The notes beneath the pieces were generated by a model. The model saw only the letters and a list, made by a program, of their open reading frames with translations, was not told the DNA's origin and searched no databases. Source: Cavia porcellus (lineage: Eukaryota > Chordata > Mammalia > Rodentia > Caviidae). From it: a DNA stretch of 64,000 nucleotides. The position numbers and the translations under genes are program-made. Location of the stretch: positions 44,634,501 through 44,698,500 of the forward strand of contig NW_026947493.1 of NCBI RefSeq assembly GCF_034190915.1, given 5' to 3'. How positions within the stretch are numbered: the stretch's first letter is position 1; the number at the start of each line of letters is the position of its first letter. This document shows, one piece after another, positions 25,501-38,394 of the stretch.

Positions 25501-28500
25501 TATACTCAAATACAAAAAAAAAATGCCTGTGAGATTCTTTAACATATGGACCATAATGTTTAGAAGATTATTCTCCATAGAAACTTCTGCTTTATGCATT
25601 TCAAATGTGTTTCTTCACCAGGCCCACCTCCAGGCCTGGGAATCCCAGCAGGTGGGCATATCGCATCATAATCTCTGGCCCAGCCTTCCTTCTTAACATG
25701 GGATTGTGCAGTGGGGAGTAGGGACATTCTGGGAGCCATTACTACACCAGAACTCACAGTAACCTAACTATAATTGACAGTAACTGTATATCCTTTACAC
25801 AGATCTCAACAAACGTATTCTGAATGTGTTTCTAACTGAATTTCCTTCAGCTCAATTCCAGAAATAGTTGTACTACCCATCAAGACAGAAGACACTAGAA
25901 TATAAAAAAGACCATAACTCTAATATTTTTCAGTTGAGGCATTTTGCTTTTGCAGATTTGTAAACACATGCTACTGTGTGAACACATTGCTAAGGCCCCT
26001 TTCAGAACCTTAAAAAAGATCTATACAAGCAAAGAGTCCTGAAATTCAAGCTTTTTCAGCTTGGCAGTGAATACATTCTGCCAGCCCCAAGTGGTATCTG
26101 TAGGTGCAAAATAAATATCAAAAAAATGTGTCAAATAATTGAATGAATGAATGAATGAATGGAAAAATACTTCTTTTTGTTTCTTCCAGAGAATTGCTAA
26201 GTATCGTTCTAATTAAATTGGACCCATTAGCTTATAGGTTATATTTATCATATTAAATCTGTGCTAATTGTCTGAGTTATCTGTTCTCAATACAAAATGT
26301 GTCAAGGAGATTTATTAACCATAAGTACAGATATATTGGCTCCTCCTATTGGCTTTCTTTGCGGAATTTAACAGTTCTTTGTGACACTCCAAAAGTGCAT
26401 TTCCTCACAAGTCAGTAATTGGAATGTCTCATCACTGAAATTATGGAATCACTTTGCTCAATGAATATGTTTTTTATGACCTCTGGGGAAGTTGTCTAAA
26501 AGCACTAATGATGTAACAGCTACAAGGAGCTGAACATTTTGAAAGCCCATATTTTTCAGATAGGATGAAAATGTAAACCGATTTAAATTTCAATTTACGT
26601 GTCCTTTCTAGAAAAGATATTGGGTGATGAGGCAGGAAACATACTGAGTAGAAATTCCTTATATTTCCTGATCTTAGAATGCTCCTTTCACTTTCTTGGC
26701 CTAAAGTTATAGGACCAGTCACTCTGGTAAGTAAAAGTACCTATAAAATCAAATCATCTCTCATGGATCCTAACTCTGAGCATACATTTATGTCCTGTCG
26801 AAAAATATATGCCGCATTCTGGACCTGAAGTCTTTTAGACAGTGCCAAAAATCAAAATGCTTCCTGTGAATACTCGAATTTTCCGCTTGGCATTGAGATT
26901 GAGATAGTTGAAAGGAGCTAAAATTATGAAGCATGTGATAGCAAAGTTGTGGACTTAGCGCTGGTTTTCTTTCATAGGCCCATTTAGGATGGTGGAATTC
27001 TGTGATTCTAAGCCTCTACTGAATCCATTAGCCATGAATTAAATAGAGGCAGTGTTTCAAATATTTCCATGATTTTCTTGTTCAAAATTTGTCACGTTAT
27101 AAAACTTTTAAATCAGTGTTGGATCTAATTGGGTTATATATAATAGTAGTTAGTATGAAGAAATAAATATATGCAGAGCCATCCTTTTTGAATATGTTGA
27201 GAAAAAAAAATCCATATCTGTTTGCAGGTAGTTTTCTAAGTGATATGTGATTGGTTCTTTAAAAGTGACACTTTGAGGCACTGTCTCAGCAAGCATGATA
27301 CTGATATGGCTCTATGATTTTCCAATTGTTATAAAGGTCTTTTAATGTCTCTCGCAGTTAATTTGGTGTTGTGCTGCTGTTTACCAAAACTTGAACAAAG
27401 GGAGAATAAATCAGTTTAAAAAGATTAAGAAAATGAATAAAAATTATATGTTGCCTGTAAAAAAAAAAAAAGAAAGAAAACAAAAAAACCCACAGAGTGT
27501 ATTTGTTATAAATAGAGTAGGGCAAGTTGTACTTGATCAAGAAAACACAGGCATATTCCAGCCTGGTTAGAACAAAACAGAGATTTTTTTTCTTAGTTCA
27601 ACTGGTATAATAAGCATTATAGATTAAAATGTTAATATCAATAAAGATTTAAAATTGGAGTAGGGGAGACCTAATGGAGGGAAAAGGTTATGGTCTGTTG
27701 AGTAATCAGGAGGCAATTAAATGCTTTGTAGAAGATTGATTTTTTTTTTTTTTTTATGCATGAACTGTCAATTGTGCTACTTGGTCTTCACTGGCATAGT
27801 GTTGTGCGGCATACATATAAGCCTACTCGTATGTGAAATACTTGTGAACATCATGTAAATCTAAAATGAATTACAAAATTTTAGTCTGTATGAACATGTG
27901 TTATTAAAGCTCTCAAAAGAATTTTCTATAATGGTAATGAGGAAATTGCTTTTCAAATCATTTAACATGTTTCTCCTCAGAATGTAGCTATATAAATTAG
28001 GTGTTGTAAAATGGTCCTAACTTTCCAATTTCTTTCTAATATTATAACCATAATTTTTAAATGTTTCTCTTTATCATAATTCACTACAATCTACTGAATT
28101 ATTACACTTGTATGTTACAGCCTCATAAAGTATGGATTATGAGTTAAATAATCCTAACCTAAGAGTAATGGTATTGTTTTTGTTATTCATTCTCTTTATT
28201 TGTAAAAGGACATAGTAAGTAGATCTAGAAAAATATATAAGAACACCAAACCATAGGGAGGTCAGTGCACAAACAGAGACAAGACATCAAACTACAGTAA
28301 CTCAAAATAAGGAAGAATAACAAAACTTAATAAAATTTTTCAGAAAAACATTTAAGATTGATGAGCATTTGAAATATATGCAAAAACTACCCATAAAAAT
28401 CCAATTCAGAGATCATTGCCTAAAAATATTAACAACTAAAAATAGGGCCTAAGAGATGCTATGGAGAAAAACGTGGCAGAACATAAAAGAAATGCCTTAG

Positions 28501-28564
28501 AGGGAAGGGCAAGAATAAAGACGAGTCCTTTACTGCTGGTTAGAACATACCTTTCAGGGTACCA
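22516..28564. other. Long unique intron stretch, almost repeat-free
   Basis: Apart from a short (GAAT)n at 26141-26162 and A-rich runs near 27460 and T-rich near 27738-27757, I recognise no repeats and no exon. About 25560-25750 is GC-richer, without an identified cause. Confidence 0.4.
26141..26162 (+). repeat. GAAT tetranucleotide microsatellite
   Basis: Five tandem GAAT units. Confidence 0.8.
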
Positions 28565-28972
28565 CATTGGTTTTAGCCCCTGTTCCATAGCTGGATGACA
28601 CACCTGAACCACACCCAAAAGGAGGAGAGGCTTATTTTGACTCACATTTTTAGCTCATTGTTGGCTGGCTCCAAGGTATGATAGAAGGAACCGGTGGCGA
28701 AAAACTGCTCATGTCTTGGCAGCCAGGAAGCAGAGAGCAAAGGAAGGAACCGGGGAGAGAGATGGACTTTCTGTGGTCACACACATCCCAGGGACCCACG
28801 TCTTCCAACCAGAGCCCACATCCCTGCAGCACATTCAGCTGCAGATTCCTCAGCAGATGAATCCCTGCAGGCACAGCGCCCAGGATCCCGTCACCTTCCA
28901 AACGCCTCAGCTCTGACCTCTGAGGCTTTGGGGAGACCATCCAGACACAAACCATAGCAACATCGCCGTACA
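28565..28972 (-). mobile_element. MaLR-type LTR
   Basis: AGGCTTATTTTGACTCACAT, AAAACTGCTCATGTCTTGGC, AGCCAGGAAGCAGAGAGCAA, GAGGCTTTGGGGAGACCATC and CAGACACAAACCATAGCA are the standard reverse-strand blocks of this LTR. The open frames within it on both strands are LTR sequence. It lies 0.5 kb upstream of exon C. Confidence 0.75.
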
Positions 28973-29623
<651 letters not shown>

Positions 29624-29639
29624 TAAAGGAGCTGTTAAA

Positions 29640-29715
29640 GGTTCTTTTGTTTATTTATCAGGTATCTGAAAGGTGCCAAAATGTGATGGGCACTGTTTTA
29701 GGCACATGACTGCCA
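29640..29715 (+). repeat. Possible MIR relic
   Basis: AAGGTGCCAAAATGTGATGG and GGGCACTGTTTTAGGCAC resemble a MIR core. Confidence 0.35.
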
Positions 29716-30468
29716 GGTAAGTCATGAAGAGAAGCGTGCCCAATGACAACATAAATGGACGCATACAGGAGCATTCTCCAAGGATCATGTTTTTTTGTTT
29801 GGGTTTTTTGTTGTGTTTGTATGTTTATTTTTCCCCAAAGATCTTGTACAACCCTGAAAAAAAGATATCAGTAACCTAAAAGAGTAAAGGGGACAAGACA
29901 GGCACATGGGACAGAAATGGATTTGTAAGACACAAGATGAAGGTCATGTGTGTTTTCTGGGAACTGTAAATGATTTAGTAAGTTCTATAAGTAGACTGGG
30001 AGAAGGGCAGTGGCAAGGAAGGAGAAGGAATTGAGAGCTTTGTTGCTGCAGTCTGCCCTATCCCAGGCTAAGTGCGCACATTGTTCTGAGGATAAAGCAC
30101 TGACCTCAAGTTCTCCTTCAGAGGAAGGATAGCAGGCTCTGGACTGTCTTTAGTATACTGAAATACTTATAGATGAGACTATGCCTTCACAAGGAGAATG
30201 AGAGAATTTCTTTACTGTAAGTAGAATTCTACAAAAGTAGAATTTCTGTACTGTAACACAAGAGCATTTTAAGTGCAACAGCTTACACTTTATCCTTACA
30301 ATGCTTTTGTGTACCAAAAATGTACAAATTGCTGATTCATAAATGGATTTAATCTAGTAAAAAACACAGTGTATAAAAATTGAAAGGTATTAATTTTGTG
30401 TTTTATTCCATCTATTTGCTGGCTTGGATTGATTATAATTATGATTACTTTATTTATTAGAGGCCAGC
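29716..30468. other. Intron sequence, nothing recognised
   Basis: Unique AT-rich DNA between exon C and the L1-derived insertion. Confidence 0.35.
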
Positions 30469-30484
30469 ATAGTGTTTAATTCTC
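30469..30484 (-). repeat. Target-site duplication at the 3' end of the HAL1-like element
   Basis: ATAGTGTTTAATTCTC, matching ATAATGTTCAATTCTC at 33959-33974 in 14 of 16 positions. Confidence 0.75.
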
Positions 30485-30589
30485 TTTTTAAATTTTTTTT
30501 AAATAGTAAAATTAAACAGAATAAAGCAGATCATAAGAAAACAATTTAAGAAACACAGTTTCAAAGCAAGACCACCAGAGATCTTCACT

Positions 30590-31485
30590 ATCATAATGTC
30601 TCTTGTTTTCTTCCAAATAGTTGTCCATATCTTCACACACAGTGAATACATACTGAACAATAGTACTAAATTGATCAGAATAGGATGATGAAGTCATTTT
30701 AGGTCTTCAAAACCAGACAATAGGGGAATCAATAATGGCTGCCATAATGTCTCATTGTCTTCGAAATAGCTGCCCATATCTTTATGTATGTTGAAATTAA
30801 ACAAAAGAAATGTCACTCTGAAAAGAGAATAATAGTATTGCTAGATTTTATATCATAATGCTACAGAATTAGCAGTGGTTATCTTAGTGTCTCTTCAGAG
30901 CATCTGTTCATTAATCATGCATTATATAATCTATTCTTGTAAACTATTCTACACATGCATGAATCACTACGTGTATACACATCCTTTCTGTATTATAGGG
31001 AAAAACAGATCAAAACAAGACAACCAAACAAATTTTTAGAAAAACATGAAATAAAAAACACATGTAAAAACCACAATACTAGGTGATCTACAGTAGTTAC
31101 TATGATGTCTGTTGTTTTTTCAATAGAATTGTCTATATCATCAGGCATAATATAATTGAAGATAGCGGTACATAGCAATATTAATAAAAACACAACACTG
31201 GAGACATTGTAGGACTTCAAAAGCAGTTAATACTCAAACCAGAATGGGTATCCTGTTGCATCTTGTCATCTTCAGAGTAGTTGCCTCTACTCTTAGACCT
31301 GATACTATTAAGCATACCAAATTTGAATAAAATCAGGCTAAAACAATGATCTAATAAACCAGATTCAAATAAGATCAGTCATAATAAGAATGTAAATAAT
31401 ACAGAGCTTCAGTTTAAGTTAATAGGAAATTAAGAATAGTTCCTGTAGTATATCCTGCTATTTTGGGGATAGCCATCTGAGCCCT
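30590..31485 (-). repeat. Degenerate tandem repeat in the 3' region of the HAL1-like element
   Basis: A core of about 42 bp recurs at 30592, 30743, 31101, 31252 and 31442, and more weakly near 30881. In plus orientation the first copies read CATAATGTCTCTTGTTTTCT and CATAATGTCTCATTGTCTTC, followed by AAATAG, a TGCC/TGTC step and ATATC. Spacing is about 140-220 bp. A second shared block (AGG-CTTCAAAA) precedes the copies at 30743 and 31252. The minus-strand open frames here (30512-30697, 30993-31220) read partly similar residues, such as DMDNYLEE and DIDNSIEK, because they sit on the same repeat. Confidence 0.55.
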
Positions 31486-32080
31486 CAAATCTACTATGAG
31501 TAGAGACACTGGAACAGAATAAAATCAAACTAAACAGAGCAGTAAGACTAATGTGGTTTTTAAATCTGGATACACTATTAATAATGTCCTCTGCCTTCTT
31601 TTTTTTAAACAATTCCTCCCCTTTCCCTTTCTCAGGGTGCTTTGTACATTTTGGGTCCCACTAACTCCTTTAGTTTTTAGATTAGGGGGCAACCCGTTAT
31701 CTACCTAAGTGGTGCTGAACCTTTTTATCCCTGAGCTTGATCTTGAGCTGAACACCGACTAAAGCCTCAAGGTTTTCCTTCCTTAGCTGAGTCTCCACTG
31801 CCCAAAAGTGTCATGACCTTCCAACCTATCTGCAGCTGTCTCTTTTCCTTTCTGGTTCCCTGTCACGTGGAGCATCATTTTCTCGTCTTTGACTTTTGGT
31901 TTATTAACCCTCTTTTAGGTTGAGTATATTTCCTATTTGGAGCATCTTGAGTGGACCCTATCTCGTGATGTACTCTGCCTGTGTTTCTTTTTGTTAGTGT
32001 ATCAAGGCCATCTGTGTTAGGGATTATAGCCAGTCTTATCTGCCTCATCTCTGCTATGCTATTTTTCTGCTGTTGATTGT

Positions 32081-32644
32081 CTACTTTTTTCCTTCATTCC
32101 ACTGTCTGCCCCATTCATTGAGGCCTCTCTGCGACTGTTGCTGGAATCCTGGTATTTTTTTCTCTCTTTCTGGAATGTACTTCAGTATTTTTTGTAGGGT
32201 TGGATTGATGGTCATGAACTCCCACAGTTCTTTGTCATGGAAACATCTTGTTTCTCCATTTATTTTGAGAGACAGTTTTTCAGAGTACATCAATTTGGGT
32301 TGGAGGTTATTTTCTTTCAGGGCTTGGAATACTTTGCTCCAAGCTCTTTTTGATTTGATAGTTTGTGTTGAGAAGTCTATTGTGATTTTGATGGATTTTC
32401 CTTTACAGGTGAACTGTTTCATTTCTCTGACCAGTTTTAATACTCTGTTCTTGTGATTAATTTCTGGGATCTTGATTATTATATATCTGGGTGTAGATCT
32501 GTTTTGGTTGTAGTTGGTTGGAGTTCTGTATACCTCATTTATCTGAATATCATTTCTTTTTCCTATGATTGGGAAGTTTTCCTTAAATATTTCTATGAAT
32601 AGCCTTTGTAATTCATTTGTGTTTACTCCTGCTTCTTCGCTCAT
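32081..32644 (-). pseudogene. L1 ORF1 protein, RRM and C-terminal domain part
   Basis: L1 ORF1p is an RNA-binding chaperone that coats L1 RNA. The 187-residue frame shows its RRM signature (EVYRTPTNYNQNRSTPRYII, then IKIPEI) at about residues 37-63. The C-terminal domain follows, with FTCKGKSIKITIDFSTQTIK, then AWSKVFQALKENNLQPKL and the LSLKINGETRCF segment. The initial Met is internal to the original ORF: in-frame codons continue upstream (IYNLRIKH) to a frameshift. It ends in the expected place, but no ORF2 follows. Confidence 0.85.
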
Positions 32645-32868
32645 ATGTTTTATTCTTAAGTTATAAATTTTCTTGTTGTCTTCTAGCCTTTGTATTGTTA
32701 CTTCTGGTTCGTTGTTATTTTTAAGAGGTCTTTTCTTTCACAATCACACATTGCAAATCTATCTTCAAGTTTTGAAAGTCTATCTTTAGTTTCTGTCAAG
32801 GAATTTTGCCAGCTTTCAATGAAGTTTTTAATTTCCTGGTAATCTCTTTGGATTCTGTTTCCTGTATT
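32645..32868 (-). pseudogene. Middle of the L1 ORF1, between stop and frameshift
   Basis: After an in-frame TAG near 32872 the upstream frame continues as coiled-coil-like sequence (IKNFIESWQNSLTETKD, RLSKLEDRF) to about 32715. There a shift of one frame is needed to join the downstream RRM frame. So one nonsense and one frameshift break the gene. Confidence 0.7.
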
Positions 32869-33072
32869 CTAGATTATGTTTATATTCTTCATCAAAGGTT
32901 TCTCTCCTTTTTCTGGGTTCCTCCATTCTTCCATCTGCATCTTCTTAAAGGTGCTTAGTATTTCTTTTATTAATCTTTTTGTATCTTGCCTCACTTGAAT
33001 TAGAATTTCAGTTTTAAGTTTGTCTATGAGGTCATGAAAGTATTTCTTTATTTCTGCTGATACTGTGGCCAA
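32869..33072 (-). pseudogene. L1 ORF1 protein, N-terminal part
   Basis: The 67-residue frame begins MATVSAEIKKYFHDLIDKLK and continues with charged heptad-like sequence (RLIKEILSTFKKMQMEEW), consistent with the N-terminus and coiled coil that trimerises ORF1p. It ends at a premature TAG. The start is the first Met after the GC-richer 5' region. Confidence 0.65.
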
Positions 33073-33958
33073 TATTGCATGATTGCTATCCTCGCTCTCT
33101 TCTGTATTTACTCTCCTGGACTTATTCTCCCAGGGTCAGCAGCTGGAGGCTTTTTCTTATTTCTTTCTCTTAACATGTTTCTGTTTTTTTTCAAACAGGT
33201 GTATGGTGGAGGTCTCAGGCATTCTCCGTATTGCTTATGATTTTGCTAAAGTGTGCTGGCTGAGGGATTTCTGCCTTCTCCACTTTACTGTTATTTGAGA
33301 TGCACCCAGGGATGATGTGGGCTGGCCCCTCTCCTCTGAGCCAGTCAACTGGCGAGTGTCTTCAACATGTTAGTCTGTGCCATGTGGACATCACAAGTTT
33401 GGGACAGTTTTGACCCAGGGTATTGGGTCCTGACCAGGGGCGTGACCCAACCCAAGCAGATCCCACCAATCCTCTTTGGGCCAGGAGCAGCTGACTGACA
33501 CCATTGCAGTTCCGGATTCAGGCCTGTCCTGCCCAACTCCAATATGTCATCCAGCCAGTCACTTCCTCCACGGGACCCAATTCCTAGCACTCACCATGGA
33601 TTAATGTAGCTCTCCACATTGGTTCCCTTGCACCTCATCCTCCCACCAAGGGCCCTGGACTCACCAACTCTCAATTTTGAGGACTTCAGCGCTACCATGA
33701 ATTGTCAGACTCCAAGGCATGCCCAGAATAGCACAAGACCAGCTCCAGTGAGAGCATCTAGTTCCAGCCTTTTGTCCACGTTTTTCCTTTCTTCCTTTTT
33801 TTTTTTCTTTCTCTTTTTCCCCAGTTTCTTCCTGGGTCATGAGAATCCCTCTCCTTTCATCTGGTCTTCTCCATGGTGTTAAATTCTAGTGTTTGTGTTG
33901 TTTTTCTCAGCGAGGCTCTCTACTCTGCTACCTATCAAGCCACTATCTTCCTCGCCCC
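33073..33958 (-). promoter_or_regulatory. 5' UTR and presumed internal promoter of the L1-derived element
   Basis: About 0.9 kb of GC-richer sequence between the insertion boundary and the ORF1 start. It includes a polypurine tract on the minus strand (33787-33823). Its first bases resemble an L1 5' end, so the copy is not 5'-truncated. Promoter function is inferred from the family. Confidence 0.55.
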
Positions 33959-33974
33959 ATAATGTTCAATTCTC
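33959..33974 (-). repeat. Target-site duplication at the 5' end of the HAL1-like element
   Basis: ATAATGTTCAATTCTC, the partner of 30469-30484, directly abutting the GGGGCGAGGAAG start on the minus strand. Confidence 0.75.
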
Positions 33975-35714
33975 AAGCAAACATAAATCCCTGTGGGCTT
34001 ACTCACAAGATTACACTATGTATTATTGAACAAGCCAATGGAAAATATATCAGGGAAAATGCCACCATCAAACCAGAATCTGCAGTGAAGAGAAGAACAC
34101 AGGGAGGGAGTACAAGTGTATGGACACTTCTGGTCAGAACCCAGGAGCTGAGGCTGGACAGCCAAGATGTAGGAAGGACTTGCTAAGGAAAGTTTGGATC
34201 AACCAAAAGCATTCACTTGTCAAAGAGTAAACACAGGTGCAAGTTTCCAAGGGTTTAGGATGGGTTTGTGGGGAGTAGATGTACAAATTCTGCCTTAAAA
34301 ATAAATCAAACTAAATTTACCGTGGATTTGGGATTTGGGTTCCTGAGACAGAGAAAGAGATTAAGCACTTCTCTGTTTTACCATGTTGCCCTCAGAGTAA
34401 ATTCACAAGAAGACTTTGGAAGAATCGTCTCAAAATTATGCCTGAAACAAGAAAAATAGACTAGAATTGTCTTTTCCTTACAATAGCCCACTAAAGAGGT
34501 ACATAATTTAAAGGACTAAAAAAAAATCACAGTTTTTGTTTAAAAAAATTTTTCTCTATATCTAAACTATAGTATTTATCATTTTCTTCCCCCTGTTTTC
34601 TAAATAATAAATACATTAGTAATAGTAATTTCTTCTTTTGTTACCAGTTTCTTGGGTCCAAGTTGTACATCCCACGTGGTTGTGACAAACAGTGAACTAA
34701 TTTATAACTTCTTTGTTAAAGATCACAGCATGTAGGACCCTTTTTCTGGAAAACTGAGCAGACTGGTACAGAGCAAATATTTCTGCAATAGTCCTTCTGT
34801 CGCCAGTCTTCTCAGTATTCAGCAGTTGCAGCAGGAATAGTGGCTGGATGAGTGCCCAGGCCAACTCTTACTCACTTAGGATCTGAGCAGTTGGAATACA
34901 AATCTGAGTCAAGTACCTCACTTAGATTTTATGTTCCTTTTGCCTTTCAACCTCAGGAAAATTATTAAGTCATTTATATTCCACTTTCCAGAGACTAAGT
35001 GATCAGAATATTTGCCATGTTTACCATATATTAAATATTTGAATTATTTCATTATTAAATTTCAATTCCTGTAATTTATAATAATTTATTTGCTATATAT
35101 TAAATTGAATACTGCTGATGAATAATGTAATGAACTTTTGTTTGTTTTTAAAAACAAAGCTTTTGGCATTATTTGTTGTTCTTATTTATAATTGTGGTAT
35201 TGTTTTCATATGCAGATTTTGTGTATATACTTTCTATAAATAGAAGTGGCACTTTAACATAACCAGCTGATGAGATAATAATTGAGGTAGAAACTGTTAT
35301 TGAATAATAAACATAGCTTTCCATCCTATCTATGATGCATTCCAAGTGATCTTTGGTGGAAGTCTACTCAAAAATTTCTTCTTGACCTTTTTATAAAACT
35401 AAGTTTTCGAAGTATTCATTATCAAGGCATCATACTGTCACTAAGGATGAAGACATGGGAGCAGTGAGGTCCTGACTTAGTCTCAAGTCAGTCACTTGTG
35501 TGGGGAAATTGCCACTGATGAGCAAGTGTTCCAAGACATGTAACCCTCAGTGTATCGAGACATAGAACAGGGAACAAATAGTGGGCTGTGAGCCCCTCAT
35601 TTTGCTGTCCCTGTTTCCAAGAATAGTACCTAGTACAGTGTAAATGCTAAATGGTACTTGTTCAATGAAATTGGTTTTAAATAGTATAACTGAGAAAAGC
35701 TGTTGTGTACAAAG
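33975..35714. other. Intron sequence, nothing firm
   Basis: Unique DNA. 34080-34260 is GC-richer but unassigned. Very AT-rich from 34900 to 35300. Confidence 0.4.
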
Positions 35715-35935
35715 TGAGTATTTGTTAAGAGCTCAGAGACAAGCAGACTTAGTTTGAATCTTGGGTACTTCAGTGCTTATTAGTTGTATACCTTGCAACA
35801 AGATTGAACTTATCTGTTCCTTAGTTTCCTCATTAATATAATAGGTTTGCTAAACATTACTTGACTTCTAATGTGTGAGGATTAAATAAATCAGTATACA
35901 TGAGGCACTTAAAAAGATATAGTGAGTGACCAGTT
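35715..35935 (+). repeat. MIR SINE relic, nearly full length
   Basis: CAGACTTAGTTTGAATCTTG, CTTATTAGTTGTATACCTTG, TTAGTTTCCTCATTAATATA and GTGAGGATTAAATAAATCAG follow the MIR consensus in order. Confidence 0.8.
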
Positions 35936-38394
35936 ATTAGAAAACTAAGATGATTTTTTTATGTGAGCCTTGAATAATTAATATCATGAACACAGGGAGG
36001 AAGGGACAGAACAGGTATTTAGGTAGAGATAGCAGTATGAACAAGGGAGTAAAAATGTAAGTATCTAGCATATTTAGTATATAAAGGATTATATAGATAA
36101 ATTCAAAGTAAAATGTGCCAATATATGTGTTCAGTATGACAGACATCGGATTTTAAAAAGCAAAAATCTTTGTGTTATGTAATGGAATTTATAAGATTAT
36201 AGACAAATTATATGTGAATATTTCATTCTAGCTAGTAAATGTTTTTCACTATTGGCATGACTTAGAAATTCTAAAACTAATGTATCTGTACAGTATGATT
36301 GAAAGAAAAGAAAGGAAAAAAAAAGTTCTATGAGAAGCCAGAGAAAGAGATTACAAATAAGGAAAGGGAAAAAGATTAGAATCTCGAATGAACCTTGAAC
36401 TGGACATCAATCACTGATACTAGTATAAACTGTTAGATGCACACCCAAAGACACATGTAGATGCAGACAAATGTAAATGTGAGCATAGATGTGTATGTTT
36501 GCATTAGTAAACTATTTCTATTTACTAGAAAGGCCTAGAAGCAGTAGTAATGGATACAGGTGATATCAAAATCTTGCCTTCTAAACAGAATTCTCCAGTA
36601 AAAGAATCACCACCCTCAGTGAAGTGGTGAGTTACCAGATGAGAAAGGAAAGGTGAGTCTGAAGCATCTCAAGGTGACAGAAAGTAAGGAAGCAGTAAAA
36701 CAGAAGGAGCTTATATCGAGAAGAACAAGAGGCAACCAGAAAGAGCACCCAGTGACCACATTTAGAACAATTTGAGGCATAAAATGATTGGATCATATCA
36801 CATATGAATAAGATCAATGAGTTCGTGCTGAGTTAAATATGTGGCTCAATAACTAAATAATTTTTATTTGCTTTATAGAAGAATTCTAGTTCATAAACAC
36901 AGAAATATTGTTATTGCAAACAAGATGCACCAATGCAGGCTCAAATGGTAAATCTAAAGAGAAACAGGATTTTTATTCACATAATCTCATAGTATGTTGC
37001 CCAACTTCTTTGTTAAGTCTAAAAGAAAGGGTGGTAACTTTATAGTGGGAAAATTTTAGCCAGGTAATCAAAATTAATGTAACAAGTGATAAGACATGTT
37101 GATATTATGTACCCCCTTATGTGATGCTCAGGTGGAGCACAACATCATTTCTGTGTTTTTCTTACCAAAATGTATTTCTTTTCCTGAGAAAACATCTCAG
37201 AAATCCAAAACGTAACATTCTGCAAAATAACGATCCCTACTCATCAGAAGTGTTAAGGTCACAAAAGACGAGGATCTGCTGGGACTGTCCCAGAAGAATA
37301 AAAATTCTTGAAAGCAAAATGCAATACAGAATCCTGGATTGGGCCCTAGAATTGAAGAAGAGGATCAGTGGGGAAAATGGTGGAATCTGAGTAAGACATG
37401 CAGTGAAGTTAAGAATATTGGATCGGTGCTAACTCCTGGTTTTGATCACTGTATTGTGATTAAGTGAAGGGTTGACATTAGGGGAAGTTATATAATCCCT
37501 GCTCTGCTTTTGCAACTTTCCTCAAAATCTCAAATTGCCTCAAGTAGATTTACAGGTTGTAAATTCCTTCCTATCTTTATGCTACTTTTCTCTTTCTCTA
37601 TTTGCTTTCTTTTGTTGCATTCATATTGAGAGAATATATTCTTTGATCTTTCTTCTTTTTCTTCTTTCTTTAACTTGGTTCACTATTTGGAAGCTGAAAG
37701 AATTTCAGAGATTTTGAGGAATCCTCCTTCACCTATTCTAAGTCACAAAACCTGGTTTTAAGTTCTCTCTAGTAAATAATTTTATCAGGAACTGAGCAAT
37801 AATTATAACTTCATTCATGAATTTGGAAGACTATAGAGACTTTGGATAAAGATTGTGTTTTTAACTATAACCTTCAAGAGAAAAATTTTTAAATTTCAAA
37901 AAGTCATCTGGACATGACTGATCCAGAAATTACTGTAGAACTACTTGAAATATTTTCTTGGCCAATATAATTAATTTTAAAATATCTACTTAACAAGGAA
38001 AAGGTATTAGACTATGATATCACTTGGATTTTGTAATATGAAAGTGATAACACAGACCAGGTATTTATAGTTTGCTCCTTTCTGCTTTCAGTATTTTTAG
38101 TTTTTAATTGTTTCTGAGACTAAACACAGACAAGATGAGGTAGTGACAGGAAGCCCGTACCTGATTTTGAATGATATGTGTAGCTACAGAAATAATTGTT
38201 AATCATCTGAAATAACAAGGTATATTTTGATTCTTAGAAGCGTTGACTTTGAAAATTCTCAGATAGTCATTTCTCTCTACTTCTCCACCCAGTCTCTCTC
38301 ATTGTTAAATATAGTTTTGGAATAACTGTTCACACTCAGAGTTTAATGGTATGTTAAGTGGTACAATGGAGAGCTAAAAGTGATTTTCCTTTAG
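35936..38394. other. Intron sequence, nothing recognised
   Basis: AT-rich unique DNA leading to exon D. Open frames such as 37121-37390 lack splice context and family similarity. Confidence 0.4.

Larger units (their letters stand above)
30485..33958 (-). mobile_element. HAL1-like (ORF1-only L1-derived) element, full length, 3.5 kb
   Basis: The element is bounded by a 16-bp duplication: ATAGTGTTTAATTCTC at 30469-30484 and ATAATGTTCAATTCTC at 33959-33974 (two mismatches). On the minus strand it opens with an L1-type 5' start (GGGGCGAGGAAGATAGTGGC). A GC-richer 5' region of about 0.9 kb follows, then a broken ORF1, then about 1.6 kb without any ORF2 similarity, ending in an A-rich tail (T-rich 30485-30500 on plus). 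The known family with this plan is HAL1, an L1 derivative that lost ORF2 and depends on L1 reverse transcriptase supplied in trans. An ordinary L1 with an internal ORF2 deletion is the main alternative. Confidence 0.7.

Noticed and set aside
30512..31220. Two small minus-strand genes (61 and 75 residues) with similar D-D/M-D-N motifs
   Set aside because: The similarity is explained by the degenerate tandem repeat in the 3' region of the L1-derived element.
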